A stretch of DNA of 36,396 nt from the NCBI GenBank assembly GCA_904386005.1, contig CAJFKR010000022.1:1-36396 (forward strand). The letters are read 5' to 3'. Below the pieces are notes generated by a model. The model was not told the origin of the DNA. It worked only from the letters and a program-made list of their open reading frames with translations, and did no database searches. How positions within the stretch are numbered: position 1 is the first letter of the stretch; the number at the start of each line of letters is the position of its first letter. The position numbers were made by a program, and so were the translations under genes. Below are positions 1 through 8,209 of the stretch, piece by piece. The stretch comes from Candidatus Flemingiibacterium merdigallinarum. GTDB taxonomy: Bacteria; Bacillota; Clostridia; Oscillospirales; CAG-272.

Positions 1-49
1 TGGCATGACAACAAAGTAAAATCTGCAATGTTATTTGCCGATTAATCAA

Positions 50-78
50 TTGACAATCACAGCCGCGGGTGCTATAAT
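50..78 (+). promoter_or_regulatory. Sigma-A promoter of the esterase/GH78 unit
   Basis: A perfect -35 box TTGACA (50-55) and a perfect -10 box TATAAT (73-78) are separated by 17 bp. Transcription would begin near 85, leaving a leader of about 30 nt before the esterase start at 117. The match is seen directly; activity is inferred. Confidence 0.85.
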
Positions 79-116
79 TATCTCACCCACAAAATCCGGA
101 AATGGAGCAGCTGTAT

Positions 117-824
117 ATGAAATCGTTTTTAATGATGGGACAATCGAATATGGCGGGACGCGGCGCGATTGGCGACGTCGAGCCTATCTCGAATCCATAC
201 GCATATATGCTTCGCATGGGCAAGTGGAGACCTATGTCCGAGCCAATTAACGTCGACCGCCCGATTGACTATTCAGGCAATATCACAATTTACAGCGGCG
301 TCGGTCCGGCGGCGAGCTTCGCCGACAGCTATGCGAAATATTACAATGAAAAGGTAGGGCTGATTCCCTGCGCCGACGGAGGCAGCTCACTCGAGGATTG
401 GAGGGTCGACGGGCAGCTATTTCTGCACGCCCTCTATCAGGCGAAGCTCGCGATGAACATCTCCGAGCTTTGCGGCATCATCTGGCATCAGGGCGAAGCC
501 GAGTGCGGCGACTTCACGCGCGCGACGACCTATCGCGAGCGATTTCTCGCGATAATGGACGAGCTGCAAGCGCGTCTCAACGTAAGACTGCCGATTGTAG
601 TCGGCGAGCTCGGCTATTTCTATGCCGACCACGACCCGAAGCCGAAATATCTCGACATTGTCAACTCCGAGCTAAACCGGCTCGCCGAATACGACAACAT
701 CGCGGTCGCCACGGCAGCCGGACTTGTCGACCGCGGCGATAAGCTGCACTTCGACGCGAAGTCACAGCGCGAATTCGGCAGACGCTATTTCAAAGCCTAC
801 CGCGGGCTGGTCGAGAAGCAATAA
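117..824 (+). CDS. SGNH/SASA-family carbohydrate acetylesterase (CE6-like)
   Basis: Predicted esterase of 235 residues, likely removing acetyl groups from plant or host glycans. The N-terminus carries GQSNMAGRG, the nucleophile-serine block of the SASA/CE6 group. A WHQGE block lies mid-protein, and a C-terminal D-x-L-H segment (DKLHFD) supplies the Asp and His of the triad. There is no signal peptide, so it probably acts in the cytoplasm on imported oligosaccharides. An in-frame ATG lies at 102, but GGAG at 104-107 is well spaced only for the ATG at 117. The GH78-like gene follows 78 bp downstream in the same direction, which suggests joint deacetylation and hydrolysis of a rhamnose-containing glycan. 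The substrate is inferred. Confidence 0.8.
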   Translation: MKSFLMMGQSNMAGRGAIGDVEPISNPYAYMLRMGKWRPMSEPINVDRPIDYSGNITIYSGVGPAASFADSYAKYYNEKVGLIPCADGGSSLEDWRVDGQLFLHALYQAKLAMNISELCGIIWHQGEAECGDFTRATTYRERFLAIMDELQARLNVRLPIVVGELGYFYADHDPKPKYLDIVNSELNRLAEYDNIAVATAAGLVDRGDKLHFDAKSQREFGRRYFKAYRGLVEKQ

Positions 825-902
825 TAGAATCACAAAACACATGGCTTTTCCGGAATCACGCCGCCAAAGCGATTTCCGTTGGCCATAAGAAAGGAATACA
901 AA

Positions 903-2585
903 ATGAAACTCACCGAAAAATTCAACGAGCTGCGCCCGTTTGACTCGGATATGCGCAGACGCGTATACCTCCGCCCGACCCGCGTCGTCACGACCTCGGG
1001 CGACGTCACGAACGCCGAGGGACTGCTTTTAGACCGTCCCGGACAGATATCGTTCGACGGCAGCGGCTGCACTGTCATGCGCGGCAATCCCGACAACCCC
1101 GCGCGTATACTGCTCGACCTCGGCCGCGAGATACACGGCTCGATGCGCATACTCGTACAGTCGACGAAGCCGACGCGCGTGACGATAAACGTCCGCTTCG
1201 GCGAGTCGGTCAGCGAGGCGCTGACGCCCGAGACTGTACACAACGCGACCAACGACCACGCGAACCGCGATTTCAAGCTGACTCTGGGTATGCTCAGCGG
1301 CACCGACACAAACGAGTCGGGCTTCCGCTTCATCTGCCTCGAGCTGTCCGAGCCGGACGCCGAGATCGCGATAAAGGCGGTCGAGGGCGTGCTGATTTAC
1401 CGCGACATCGAGTATGTAGGCTCGTTCGAATGTAATGATGAGACTGTAAACAAAATCTACGACACCGCCGCCTACACCGCGCACCTCAATATGCAGGAGT
1501 ATATGTGGGACGGAATCAAGCGCGACCGGCTCGTCTGGATCGGCGATATGCACCCCGAGGTCATGACTATCTGCTCGGTATTCGGAGACTGTGACGTCGT
1601 GCCGCGCAGTCTCGACTCGCTGCGCAAAATAACGCCGGTCGGCAGCTGGATGAACGGCATTCCGGCATACACGCTTTGGTGGGTGATGTGTCAGTACGAC
1701 TACTATATGCAGAACGGTCGGCTCGATTACCTGCGCGAGCAGCAGGAGTATCTGCGCGAGCTGATACCCGCGCTCTGCGGCTATGTGTCGCCCGACGGCA
1801 GCGAGTGTCTGCCCGACTGGCGGTTCATCGACTGGCCGACGAACGACAACCCCGGAGCCAAACACTGCGGTCTGCAGGGACTGCTCGCTCTCGCGCTTAA
1901 TTCGCTCGCCTACCTCTGCGAGGTACTCGGAGAAAACGAGCTCGCGTCGCTCTGCCGTGAGAAGTACGGGCTGATGAAAAAACACATCCCGTCGTCCGAA
2001 GCGAAGTCGGCGACCGCGCTGCTCTCATTGTCGGGAATCGGTGACGCCGAGACGCTCGACCGCGACGTGCTGTCGGTCGGAGAAGCGCGCGGCTACTCGA
2101 CATTTTACTCCTACTACATACTCGCCGCGCGCTCTCTCGCCGGCAAGACTGCCGCTGCGCTCGACAATATGCGCGAATACTACGGCACGATGCTGAAGCT
2201 GGGCGCGACGACCTTCTGGGAGGACTTCAACCTCGACTGGGCGTACAATGACAAGGGCGAGTGGGACGCGAACCCAATCGACGAAATTGTCCCCGACGGC
2301 GGCAAGGACATCCACGCCGACTTCGGCGCGTACTGCTACGTCGGACTGCGCCACAGCCTCTGCCACGGCTGGTCGAGCGGACCGGTGACCTTCCTCACCC
2401 GCCATGTCGCGGGCATAAAGATACTCGAACCGGGCTGCCGCCGTATTCAGATAAAGCCGAATCTCTGCGGACTCGACTACATCCGCGCGTCATTCCCGAC
2501 GCCGTACGGCAAGCTGACGATATATACGGACAAGTCGGGCAGACTCGACGTCGACGCTCCGGCGGGCGTTATTGTCGAGAAGTGA
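903..2585 (+). CDS. GH78-related alpha-L-rhamnosidase-like glycosidase
   Basis: Protein of 560 residues with an N-terminal beta-rich part and an (alpha/alpha)6-barrel-like region, resembling the catalytic half of bacterial alpha-L-rhamnosidases. Visible hallmarks are WDGIKRDRLVWIGD near residues 202-215, TTFWEDFN (the region of the GH78 catalytic base Glu), HGWSSGP, and a C-terminal IKPNL/PTPYG segment. The canonical GH78 acid motif is RDER; here it reads RDR, one residue shorter, so the usual general-acid Glu is absent or replaced. It lacks a signal peptide and the extra N-terminal domains of large GH78 enzymes. The ATG at 903 is chosen because AAAGGA lies 8 bp upstream; an upstream in-frame TTG (879) has no ribosome binding site. 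Second gene of the esterase unit. Confidence 0.72.
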   Translation: MKLTEKFNELRPFDSDMRRRVYLRPTRVVTTSGDVTNAEGLLLDRPGQISFDGSGCTVMRGNPDNPARILLDLGREIHGSMRILVQSTKPTRVTINVRFGESVSEALTPETVHNATNDHANRDFKLTLGMLSGTDTNESGFRFICLELSEPDAEIAIKAVEGVLIYRDIEYVGSFECNDETVNKIYDTAAYTAHLNMQEYMWDGIKRDRLVWIGDMHPEVMTICSVFGDCDVVPRSLDSLRKITPVGSWMNGIPAYTLWWVMCQYDYYMQNGRLDYLREQQEYLRELIPALCGYVSPDGSECLPDWRFIDWPTNDNPGAKHCGLQGLLALALNSLAYLCEVLGENELASLCREKYGLMKKHIPSSEAKSATALLSLSGIGDAETLDRDVLSVGEARGYSTFYSYYILAARSLAGKTAAALDNMREYYGTMLKLGATTFWEDFNLDWAYNDKGEWDANPIDEIVPDGGKDIHADFGAYCYVGLRHSLCHGWSSGPVTFLTRHVAGIKILEPGCRRIQIKPNLCGLDYIRASFPTPYGKLTIYTDKSGRLDVDAPAGVIVEK

Positions 2586-2621
2586 CCGTATAAGAGATTC
2601 GCAAAAGCTCCGAATATAAAA

Positions 2622-2665
2622 CCGCGCCTCCCGCGAAATAACGCGGGAGGCGCGGCTATTGTTTT
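2622..2665. terminator. Bidirectional intrinsic terminator
   Basis: A perfect 14-bp stem (2622-2635 with 2642-2655) closes a 6-nt loop. It is followed by a T-rich stretch on the plus strand (2656-2665) and by TTTTATATT on the minus strand (complement of 2612-2621). It lies between convergent genes and can end both the GH78 transcript and the solute-binding-protein transcript. Confidence 0.88.
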
Positions 2666-2748
2666 GACGCGGATTGTGTTCTTACGCGAATATTATTTTG
2701 ACGCAGAGCATTAATCAGACTCGACTATTTTTTGACGCGGAGCATTAA
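2662..2748. repeat. Three-copy degenerate repeat, 34-bp period
   Basis: The core TTTTGACGC recurs at 2662, 2696 and 2730, exactly 34 bp apart. The last two copies share 18 of 19 bases (TTTTGACGC-R-GAGCATTAA). It lies directly behind the bidirectional terminator in the convergent gap. No function is recognised. Confidence 0.7.
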
Positions 2749-2780
2749 ACCGTATCAGCTGCCTCTTATATGCGCGGCTG

Positions 2781-4229
2781 TCAGTTCTCCTCCGCGTTTT
2801 TCTTGTAGGTTTCAAGCAGATCGGCGAGCTTCTGTTCAAATCCGGCACGGCGACCTTCGTAGAGCGACATTATTCCCTCCTGCTTGTTGACAATCTGGTC
2901 AAAGAACCACATCACGATACGATCGGTCGAGGTTTCGTTGACAAAAGTAAAGTCGAAGAAGCAGTTCGAGTTGATGAGGTCGATCATCTTGCGGCTCTCT
3001 TCATCACGGCTGTATTTGTTCTTCAGAGCTGTATCGTAGTAGACGTTGACTACATTCTTGTAGCTCTCAGCGTTGAGCGCCTCGAGCATGACCGCGCTCA
3101 TCTCCGGGTCAGCCGCGGTAAGCAGTATCGCCATATAGTAGGTACCGAAATTGTATGTGACGTAATCTTCCTGCGAATCGTCCATCTTAGGCATCGGTAT
3201 GATACCGTAATCGATCTCCATATCGCGCAGATAGTCGGTCGAACCTATGCTGGCTCCGAGGAAAAGCAGGCGTCCGCCTTTGAATACATTTTCGAGCGAT
3301 TGCGCGGTGTCATAAACCACAGATTTGTTATTGTTAATGAGGTTATATATCTCATCATATCTGTCGACGAAGCGTTCGTTCATGAAGTTGTATTCCCAAG
3401 CCCCATCTTCCGCTCTCGTCGCGATTTTCATACCGGCAGATGCGAGCATAGCGCGTCCGGCTTGAAGCGCGCAGGCATAACCGAGCTGGTCGTCACCGAG
3501 CTTCAATTCTCCGTCTCCGTTTATATCCGAACTGCCAATCGCGATAAATTCATTGAACTTGTCAAGCGTCCAGTCTCCCGACTCAACAATTTCATATATA
3601 TCCCCGATGTTGAGACTGTCAACCAGCTCCTTATTGAAAAACATGACATTCTGATTTTTGATAAGGTCAAGCGACATCGAGCCGACCGCGCTGTAGAGCT
3701 GACCGTAAATTTCGGCATTGTCATTCCAGCCGGCAGTCCACCATGGCTGATCGAATTCGAAGATGCTGTCGTAATCGTGTAAATCGAGAAATAGTCCGCG
3801 AGTCTCGCAGCCCCACCAATAGTCAGGCATCACCACGTCATACACGTCTGAACCTGCCATAACTTCGCCGTCAAGCGTTGAATTCCACATATTTGAATCG
3901 TCCGGCAGAGTTTCAATCACTATGTTTACATTGAACCGTTCGGATATTTTGGCGTTCCGGTTGTAGATCGCGTCGCTGACGACGTCTCCGGTTTCCTCCT
4001 CAGGTGCTGTGGTATCGACCTTGTTCTCGCGAATCAGCATTGTAAAATCCTGACCGTTAAAATCATATTCGCCGAGGTTGTCGAGAAACGGCTTTTCGGT
4101 CTCCGTGGCAGAAGATTCGGTGGAAGTATCGGTTTCATTTCCACTGTTTTCCGTGTCACCACAGGCGAGCAGCTGTAAAGACAGTGCGGTCAACAGCAGT
4201 ATTGTTGTGATTTGTGCGGGTCTTTTCAT
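2781..4229 (-). CDS. Lipoprotein extracellular solute-binding protein (ABC sugar-type)
   Basis: A 482-residue lipoprotein. The signal peptide is basic (MKRP), then hydrophobic, ending in the lipobox LLAC with the lipidated Cys at residue 23. A Thr/Ser/Glu-rich linker follows, then a two-lobe solute-binding fold of the kind seen in cluster-1 carbohydrate ABC receptors (for example the YDVVMPDYWWGCETRG region). The usual job is to capture an oligosaccharide outside the membrane and deliver it to a permease. No permease or ATPase gene is adjacent, so it appears to be an orphan receptor. The start is at 4229, with AGGAG 10-11 bp upstream; the longer in-frame start at 4259 lacks a good site. The ligand cannot be told. 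Confidence 0.82.
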   Translation of the reverse strand: MKRPAQITTILLLTALSLQLLACGDTENSGNETDTSTESSATETEKPFLDNLGEYDFNGQDFTMLIRENKVDTTAPEEETGDVVSDAIYNRNAKISERFNVNIVIETLPDDSNMWNSTLDGEVMAGSDVYDVVMPDYWWGCETRGLFLDLHDYDSIFEFDQPWWTAGWNDNAEIYGQLYSAVGSMSLDLIKNQNVMFFNKELVDSLNIGDIYEIVESGDWTLDKFNEFIAIGSSDINGDGELKLGDDQLGYACALQAGRAMLASAGMKIATRAEDGAWEYNFMNERFVDRYDEIYNLINNNKSVVYDTAQSLENVFKGGRLLFLGASIGSTDYLRDMEIDYGIIPMPKMDDSQEDYVTYNFGTYYMAILLTAADPEMSAVMLEALNAESYKNVVNVYYDTALKNKYSRDEESRKMIDLINSNCFFDFTFVNETSTDRIVMWFFDQIVNKQEGIMSLYEGRRAGFEQKLADLLETYKKNAEEN

Positions 4230-4272
4230 TTTCTCATTTCTCCTCTTAACATTATACATATTTGGTATTTAT

Positions 4273-4302
4273 ATTATAACATATCTATGCATATAATGTC
4301 AA
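4273..4302 (-). promoter_or_regulatory. Promoter of the solute-binding-protein gene
   Basis: Reading the minus strand, TTGACA (4302-4297) and TATAAT (4278-4273) are 18 bp apart, giving a leader of about 35 nt. Both hexamers are perfect. Confidence 0.8.
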
Positions 4303-4376
4303 TAAAGAAACGACATATTTTCGAAGCAGTGCACAATTAATCGTTATTCAACTTGATATATAAAGTATTCAAACAG

Positions 4377-4415
4377 AAGAATCCCAAGGATTATCGCACA
4401 GTCCTTGGGATTCTT
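4377..4415 (-). terminator. Terminator of the Gfo/Idh/MocA gene
   Basis: A perfect 14-bp stem (4377-4390 with 4402-4415) with an 11-nt loop lies 25 bp beyond the stop codon on the minus strand. The T-run is interrupted (TTCTTCTGTTTG), so it may be a moderate terminator. Confidence 0.65.
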
Positions 4416-4440
4416 TAATTGACAATATTGATTTGCTTCT

Positions 4441-5499
4441 TTACAGTACGATTTCTCTTTCAGCGTCGGACGAATCGTAGATCGCCTGCATCATCTTCGC
4501 GGTTATGATGACTGTGTCGATGTGAGACGGGAGCTTCTCGCCGGTCTGCGTGCAGCGGACGAACGCGTTGATCTCCTCCTGGAACATCGGCTTCGATTCG
4601 AACGCGGGCGTGTATGTATACAGCTTGCCGTCCTTGACGGTCGAGACGTCGAAGTCTCCGCCGTAGCGCAGCTTGATACCAGCCTTAGTGCCGAGGAACT
4701 CGATATAACCCGAAGCGTCGCGGACATTCTGCGCCCACGCGCCGTTGAACGTAATTGTCGGTCCGGCAGTGCGGATAAATCCGGTCACGAAGTCGTCAAC
4801 GTCGTAGGTGCCGTTCAGATCCTTCGTGTTTTCAGCCCACATTCCCTCGTATACGTAGTTCTTCATATCTACGCCGAGCTTCGAGAAAGCCTTGCCCGAT
4901 ACGGTCTTGGGCTCGGGGTCGTTCATGCAGTACATGACGATGTCAAGATAGTGTACGCCCCAGTCGATGAGCACTCCGCCGCCGGCGATCTCCTTAGTCG
5001 TGAATGCGCCGCCGAGTCCGGGAATCGAACGGTAAGCGCGGAAGTTGACGTACACATGGTATACCTCTCCGAGCTCGCCCGCCTGAATCATTTTGCGGAT
5101 CTCGTTGACCGCGGTGTTGAAGCGGTTGACGACGCCGATGTTCAGAACCTTTCCGGTCTCATGCTGGACGCGCTGCATTTCGAGCGCTTCGTTGTAGGTG
5201 CGAGCCGCCGGCTTTTCGCAGAGCACGTTCTTTCCGGCGCGCAGGAAATCACAGGTGATGATCGGGTGCATTTTGTTCGGTGTGCAGACCGAAACCGCGG
5301 TGATCTCGGGGTCGTTCAAAATCTCGTGATAGTCGTAGACCGCCTTGCCGCAGCCGTACTTCTCAACAGCGGCGTCAGCTCTCTCCGGAATGATGTCGCA
5401 GAAATACTTGATTTCGGCGTCCGGGCAGGCGAGATAGCTCGGGATGTGCGCGGTGTTCGCGATAGTACCGCAGCCGATGACGGCAACCTTGATTGGCAT
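4441..5499 (-). CDS. Gfo/Idh/MocA-family NAD(P)-dependent sugar oxidoreductase
   Basis: A 352-residue cytoplasmic dehydrogenase of the glucose-fructose oxidoreductase / inositol dehydrogenase / MocA superfamily. The N-terminal Rossmann fold shows VIGCGTIA (residues 6-13). CEKPAA is the family EKP motif, whose Lys contributes to catalysis. IDWGVHYLD supplies the Asp and His of the active site in the C-terminal domain. The family oxidises sugars, inositols or N-substituted sugars; the substrate cannot be assigned. The ATG at 5499 is chosen because GGGAGGA sits 8 bp upstream, while the longer in-frame start at 5547 falls near the predicted transcription start. It has its own promoter and terminator, so it is probably monocistronic. 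Confidence 0.85.
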   Translation of the reverse strand: MPIKVAVIGCGTIANTAHIPSYLACPDAEIKYFCDIIPERADAAVEKYGCGKAVYDYHEILNDPEITAVSVCTPNKMHPIITCDFLRAGKNVLCEKPAARTYNEALEMQRVQHETGKVLNIGVVNRFNTAVNEIRKMIQAGELGEVYHVYVNFRAYRSIPGLGGAFTTKEIAGGGVLIDWGVHYLDIVMYCMNDPEPKTVSGKAFSKLGVDMKNYVYEGMWAENTKDLNGTYDVDDFVTGFIRTAGPTITFNGAWAQNVRDASGYIEFLGTKAGIKLRYGGDFDVSTVKDGKLYTYTPAFESKPMFQEEINAFVRCTQTGEKLPSHIDTVIITAKMMQAIYDSSDAEREIVL

Positions 5500-5551
5500 G
5501 ATATAAATCCTCCCTGAGGTAAAATTGGAAATTCTATTTCCCATCATAATA

Positions 5552-5580
5552 ATTGTACATCATTTCTGTGAAAAAATCAA
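5552..5580 (-). promoter_or_regulatory. Promoter of the Gfo/Idh/MocA gene
   Basis: On the minus strand TTGATT (5580-5575) and TACAAT (5557-5552) are spaced by 17 bp. They lie just past the ftsZ terminator, which fits a new transcript starting there. Confidence 0.65.
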
Positions 5581-5589
5581 TAGCTTTCG

Positions 5590-5637
5590 AAAAAAAGAGC
5601 GTGTATAAATACACATTAAGTATAAATACACGCTCTT
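5590..5637 (-). terminator. Intrinsic terminator of ftsZ
   Basis: A 12-bp stem AAGAGCGTGTAT (5595-5606 with 5626-5637) is followed on the minus strand by a run of T residues (complement of 5590-5596). The 19-nt loop can fold further. It lies 9 bp past the ftsZ stop codon and marks the end of the division cluster. Confidence 0.88.
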
Positions 5638-5645
5638 CTATTCAA

Positions 5646-6845
5646 TTAATAATTATCGCGCTTATTTTTCTGGAGGATGCCGAGGATTTCGCTGAAGTCG
5701 TCGTCAGAAATAAGCTCGCTCTGCTTGTCCTTCTTTTCAGGCTCGGACTTTTCGCTCTCCTCACTCGCAGCCTTTTCCTTAGCCGCGGTGTTAGCCGCCT
5801 TGGCAGAATTGGTAGATTCGGGAGCTTTAGCTGCCGATTCAGACTGCGCCCTCATCTGCGACTCGACTGTGTTCTGCATACTCTTCGGCGCGTTGTCAAA
5901 TCCGGTCGCGATGACCGTGACACGCATTTCGTCCTCGAGCTCGGGCTTGAGCACCGCGCCCCAAATGATGTTTGCGTCGGGATGAGCCTCGTTCATAATC
6001 ATGTTCGACGCGAAGTCGACCTCCTCGAGTCCGATGTCCGGAGACGCGGAGATGCTGACCAGTATGCCCTTCGCGCCGGCAATCGAAGTTTCGAGCAGCG
6101 GGCTGGAGATAGCGGCCTTTGCCGCGAGCTCAGCCTTGTCCTTGCCCTTGGCGTCGCCGACGCCCATGTGCGCGTAGCCTGCGCCCTGCATGATTGAAGT
6201 TACGTCCGCGAAGTCGAGGTTGATGAGTCCCGGCTCGTTGATAAGGTCGGAAATACTCTGCACACCGCGGCGGAGCACGTCGTCGGCTACCTCAAACGCG
6301 TTCAGCAGCGTGATGCGCGTGTCGGAGACCTGCTTCAAACGCTCGTTCGGAATTATGACCAGCGAGTCGACCGTCTCAATCAGATTCTTGATTCCGTTTT
6401 CGGCCTGCATCATGCGCTTGCGTCCCTCGAACGCGAACGGCTTTGTGACAATACCGATTGTGAGGATACCCATGTCGCGGGCTACCTTCGCGACTATCGG
6501 AGCCGCGCCGGTACCGGTGCCGCCGCCCATACCGGTCGTTATGAACACCATGTCGGCACCCTCAATGGCTTTCTTGATGTCGTCGAGATTTTCGTTAGCG
6601 GCTTTCGCGCCGATCTCGGGGTTAGCACCCGCGCCGTGACCCTTCGTAATCTTTTCGCCGATCGGAATTTTATATGTCGCGCTTGAGTTCATCAGCGCCT
6701 GTCTGTCAGTATTTATAGCAATAAAATCAACGCCGCGGATGTTTGTTGAAATCATGCGGTTCACCGCGTTGTTTCCACCGCCGCCTACGCCTATGACCTT
6801 TATATTAACGCCACTCTCGAAATTATCATCCAACTGGAAATCCAT
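5646..6845 (-). CDS. ftsZ: Cell division protein FtsZ
   Basis: Tubulin-like GTPase of 399 residues that polymerises into the Z ring at midcell. The N-terminal GTP domain has [12 protein letters not shown], and the tubulin signature GGGTGTG spans residues 107-113. The T7 synergy loop is NLDFADV (209-215). After about residue 325 comes a linker rich in Ala, Glu, Lys and Ser, then a C-terminal peptide [16 protein letters not shown] that differs from the common DIPxFLR-type tail. No ftsA is present in the window, so the partner read by this tail is unknown. The start has AGGAGG 8-9 bp upstream. It is last in the division cluster, with its own likely promoter and a strong terminator. Confidence 0.98.
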   Translation of the reverse strand: MDFQLDDNFESGVNIKVIGVGGGGNNAVNRMISTNIRGVDFIAINTDRQALMNSSATYKIPIGEKITKGHGAGANPEIGAKAANENLDDIKKAIEGADMVFITTGMGGGTGTGAAPIVAKVARDMGILTIGIVTKPFAFEGRKRMMQAENGIKNLIETVDSLVIIPNERLKQVSDTRITLLNAFEVADDVLRRGVQSISDLINEPGLINLDFADVTSIMQGAGYAHMGVGDAKGKDKAELAAKAAISSPLLETSIAGAKGILVSISASPDIGLEEVDFASNMIMNEAHPDANIIWGAVLKPELEDEMRVTVIATGFDNAPKSMQNTVESQMRAQSESAAKAPESTNSAKAANTAAKEKAASEESEKSEPEKKDKQSELISDDDFSEILGILQKNKRDNY

Positions 6846-6981
6846 TTCTATATCCTCCTGATTTATTGTCTTAATGACTATCGTCTTTTTACAATATATT
6901 TCTGCCGCGTAAAATTACGGCGTCATTCGCCGAACCATTAAGGCAAAACAGCGAACGGTATTTTCATATCACACAATAAAT

Positions 6982-7010
6982 ATGATAATATTTATTCCTA
7001 TAATATTCAA
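6982..7010 (-). promoter_or_regulatory. Candidate ftsZ promoter
   Basis: In the 251-bp gap between ftsQ and ftsZ, the minus strand shows TTGAAT (7010-7005) and TATCAT (6987-6982) with 17-bp spacing, about 135 bp upstream of ftsZ. A hairpin of 8 bp (7012-7019 with 7032-7039) just before it may weakly end the ftsQ transcript, but it lacks a T-run. Confidence 0.45.
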
Positions 7011-7096
7011 GCCGATTTTGTAAATTTATATAAAATCGGTCGGAAGCGTTTATTAAAACGACCATTAAGTGGGGCACCGCGTGACAATTCCCTGCC

Positions 7097-7975
7097 TTAA
7101 GCGTCGAGCGAGATGTCAGCATTGTGACTTACAATCGCGCTCGAGACCGCCGGATCAGCCATATCGATTACAGCCGGCGTCCCCTCCGGGAACGCTTCGG
7201 TCTGAGACAGAACCCCCGCCGTAGCCGACAGCTTGGTCGGAAGGTCTTCGCCGTCCGCAAGCTCGACTAAATACAGGTCGTCGCAAATCAACTTCAGGTC
7301 AAATTTGTCGCGCAGGTCAAGCGCGGTGATACGCGGATACAGCACGCTTCCGATGACCGCGTCGAGATAGGCTGTGACATACTCGTCGTCCGACTCGTTG
7401 GTAAATTCGATTCTGCGTCCAACTATAGCCGAGTCTATCTCGGGCAGACGCAGCTCAAACAGTCCCTGACCCTCGAGCAGCGACGGCTCGGACACCCGGT
7501 CGAGTATACGCAATTCGCCCGACAGCACAAAATATTCGCCATACAGCTCGCACCATGCCGCCGCTTCGTCCTCTACGACTTCAATGACAAGCGTATCCGG
7601 AAGCTTTCGCTGAAGCCTTGCCGAGCTGATAAACGGAAATTCGTCCGAAAGATCGGAAAGCACCGCATTATTGACCGAATACAGGCTCTCTCCGAGCTTG
7701 ATGTCGAGTGAATTAATAATCTCGACCGCGCTGTAGCGGGTCAGCCCGACCACCTCGATATGTTCAATCTTGAAAAAAACCGAGAGACAGACTATCACGA
7801 AAATCGTTCCGAGTACCAGAAATATCAGCACATATGACAGTCTTGACAACCGTCTGCGTTTCTTATTGTGACGGACAAATCTTTGAAGGCTTTCCTTACT
7901 TTGTATTTCCTGAAGCTCGCTTCGGTCGCCGGTGAAAAACCTTGAATCCCGGCGATTGTCTGCATTGCCGTTCAT
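7097..7975 (-). CDS. ftsQ: Cell division protein FtsQ/DivIB
   Basis: Bitopic divisome protein of 292 residues. About 45 cytoplasmic residues, many charged and ending in a KKRRRLSR patch, precede one membrane segment (roughly 47-69, YVLIFLVLGTIFVIVCL). An extracellular POTRA domain follows (FKIEHIEVVGLTRYSAVEI...), with PDTLVIEV typical of the FtsQ/DivIB fold. In the divisome it bridges FtsL and the FtsI/FtsW synthase. The start has GGAGG 4 bp upstream. The position between murG and ftsZ is the usual one in Firmicutes. Confidence 0.9.
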   Translation of the reverse strand: MNGNADNRRDSRFFTGDRSELQEIQSKESLQRFVRHNKKRRRLSRLSYVLIFLVLGTIFVIVCLSVFFKIEHIEVVGLTRYSAVEIINSLDIKLGESLYSVNNAVLSDLSDEFPFISSARLQRKLPDTLVIEVVEDEAAAWCELYGEYFVLSGELRILDRVSEPSLLEGQGLFELRLPEIDSAIVGRRIEFTNESDDEYVTAYLDAVIGSVLYPRITALDLRDKFDLKLICDDLYLVELADGEDLPTKLSATAGVLSQTEAFPEGTPAVIDMADPAVSSAIVSHNADISLDA

Positions 7976-8041
7976 TTGACCTCCAGTCCGTGAAACGGCG
8001 CGGCAATTAACTCAAAAAAGCCGAAATACCGCCTTTATAAT

Positions 8042-8071
8042 ATTATAACATAGTAATATTCAAAAAGTCAA
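8042..8071 (-). promoter_or_regulatory. Promoter of ftsQ
   Basis: TTGACT (8071-8066) and TATAAT (8047-8042) on the minus strand are 18 bp apart, about 65 bp upstream of ftsQ. ftsQ can therefore be expressed separately from the upstream mur genes. No clear terminator lies between murG and this promoter. Confidence 0.75.
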
Positions 8072-8209
8072 GTAAATTTGCATTTATAATCGGAGAATTT
8101 TATTGTTTTTCGGTAGAACCGAATCGATATAGTCAATTTGGTTCGGATGAATCAGTCGGACTGAATCGGCGAAGTTGATTTAACAGAACCCAAGCCGTCT
8201 GAATCCAGT

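Noticed and set aside
117..131. Catabolite-responsive (cre) site at the esterase start
   Set aside because: The match to WTGNAANCGNWNNCW is imperfect and falls on the first codons, so it is likely coincidence.
4522..5517. 331-residue plus-strand ORF opposite the Gfo/Idh/MocA gene
   Set aside because: It is a frame shadow due to GC-rich codon bias; the minus-strand gene has clear family motifs.
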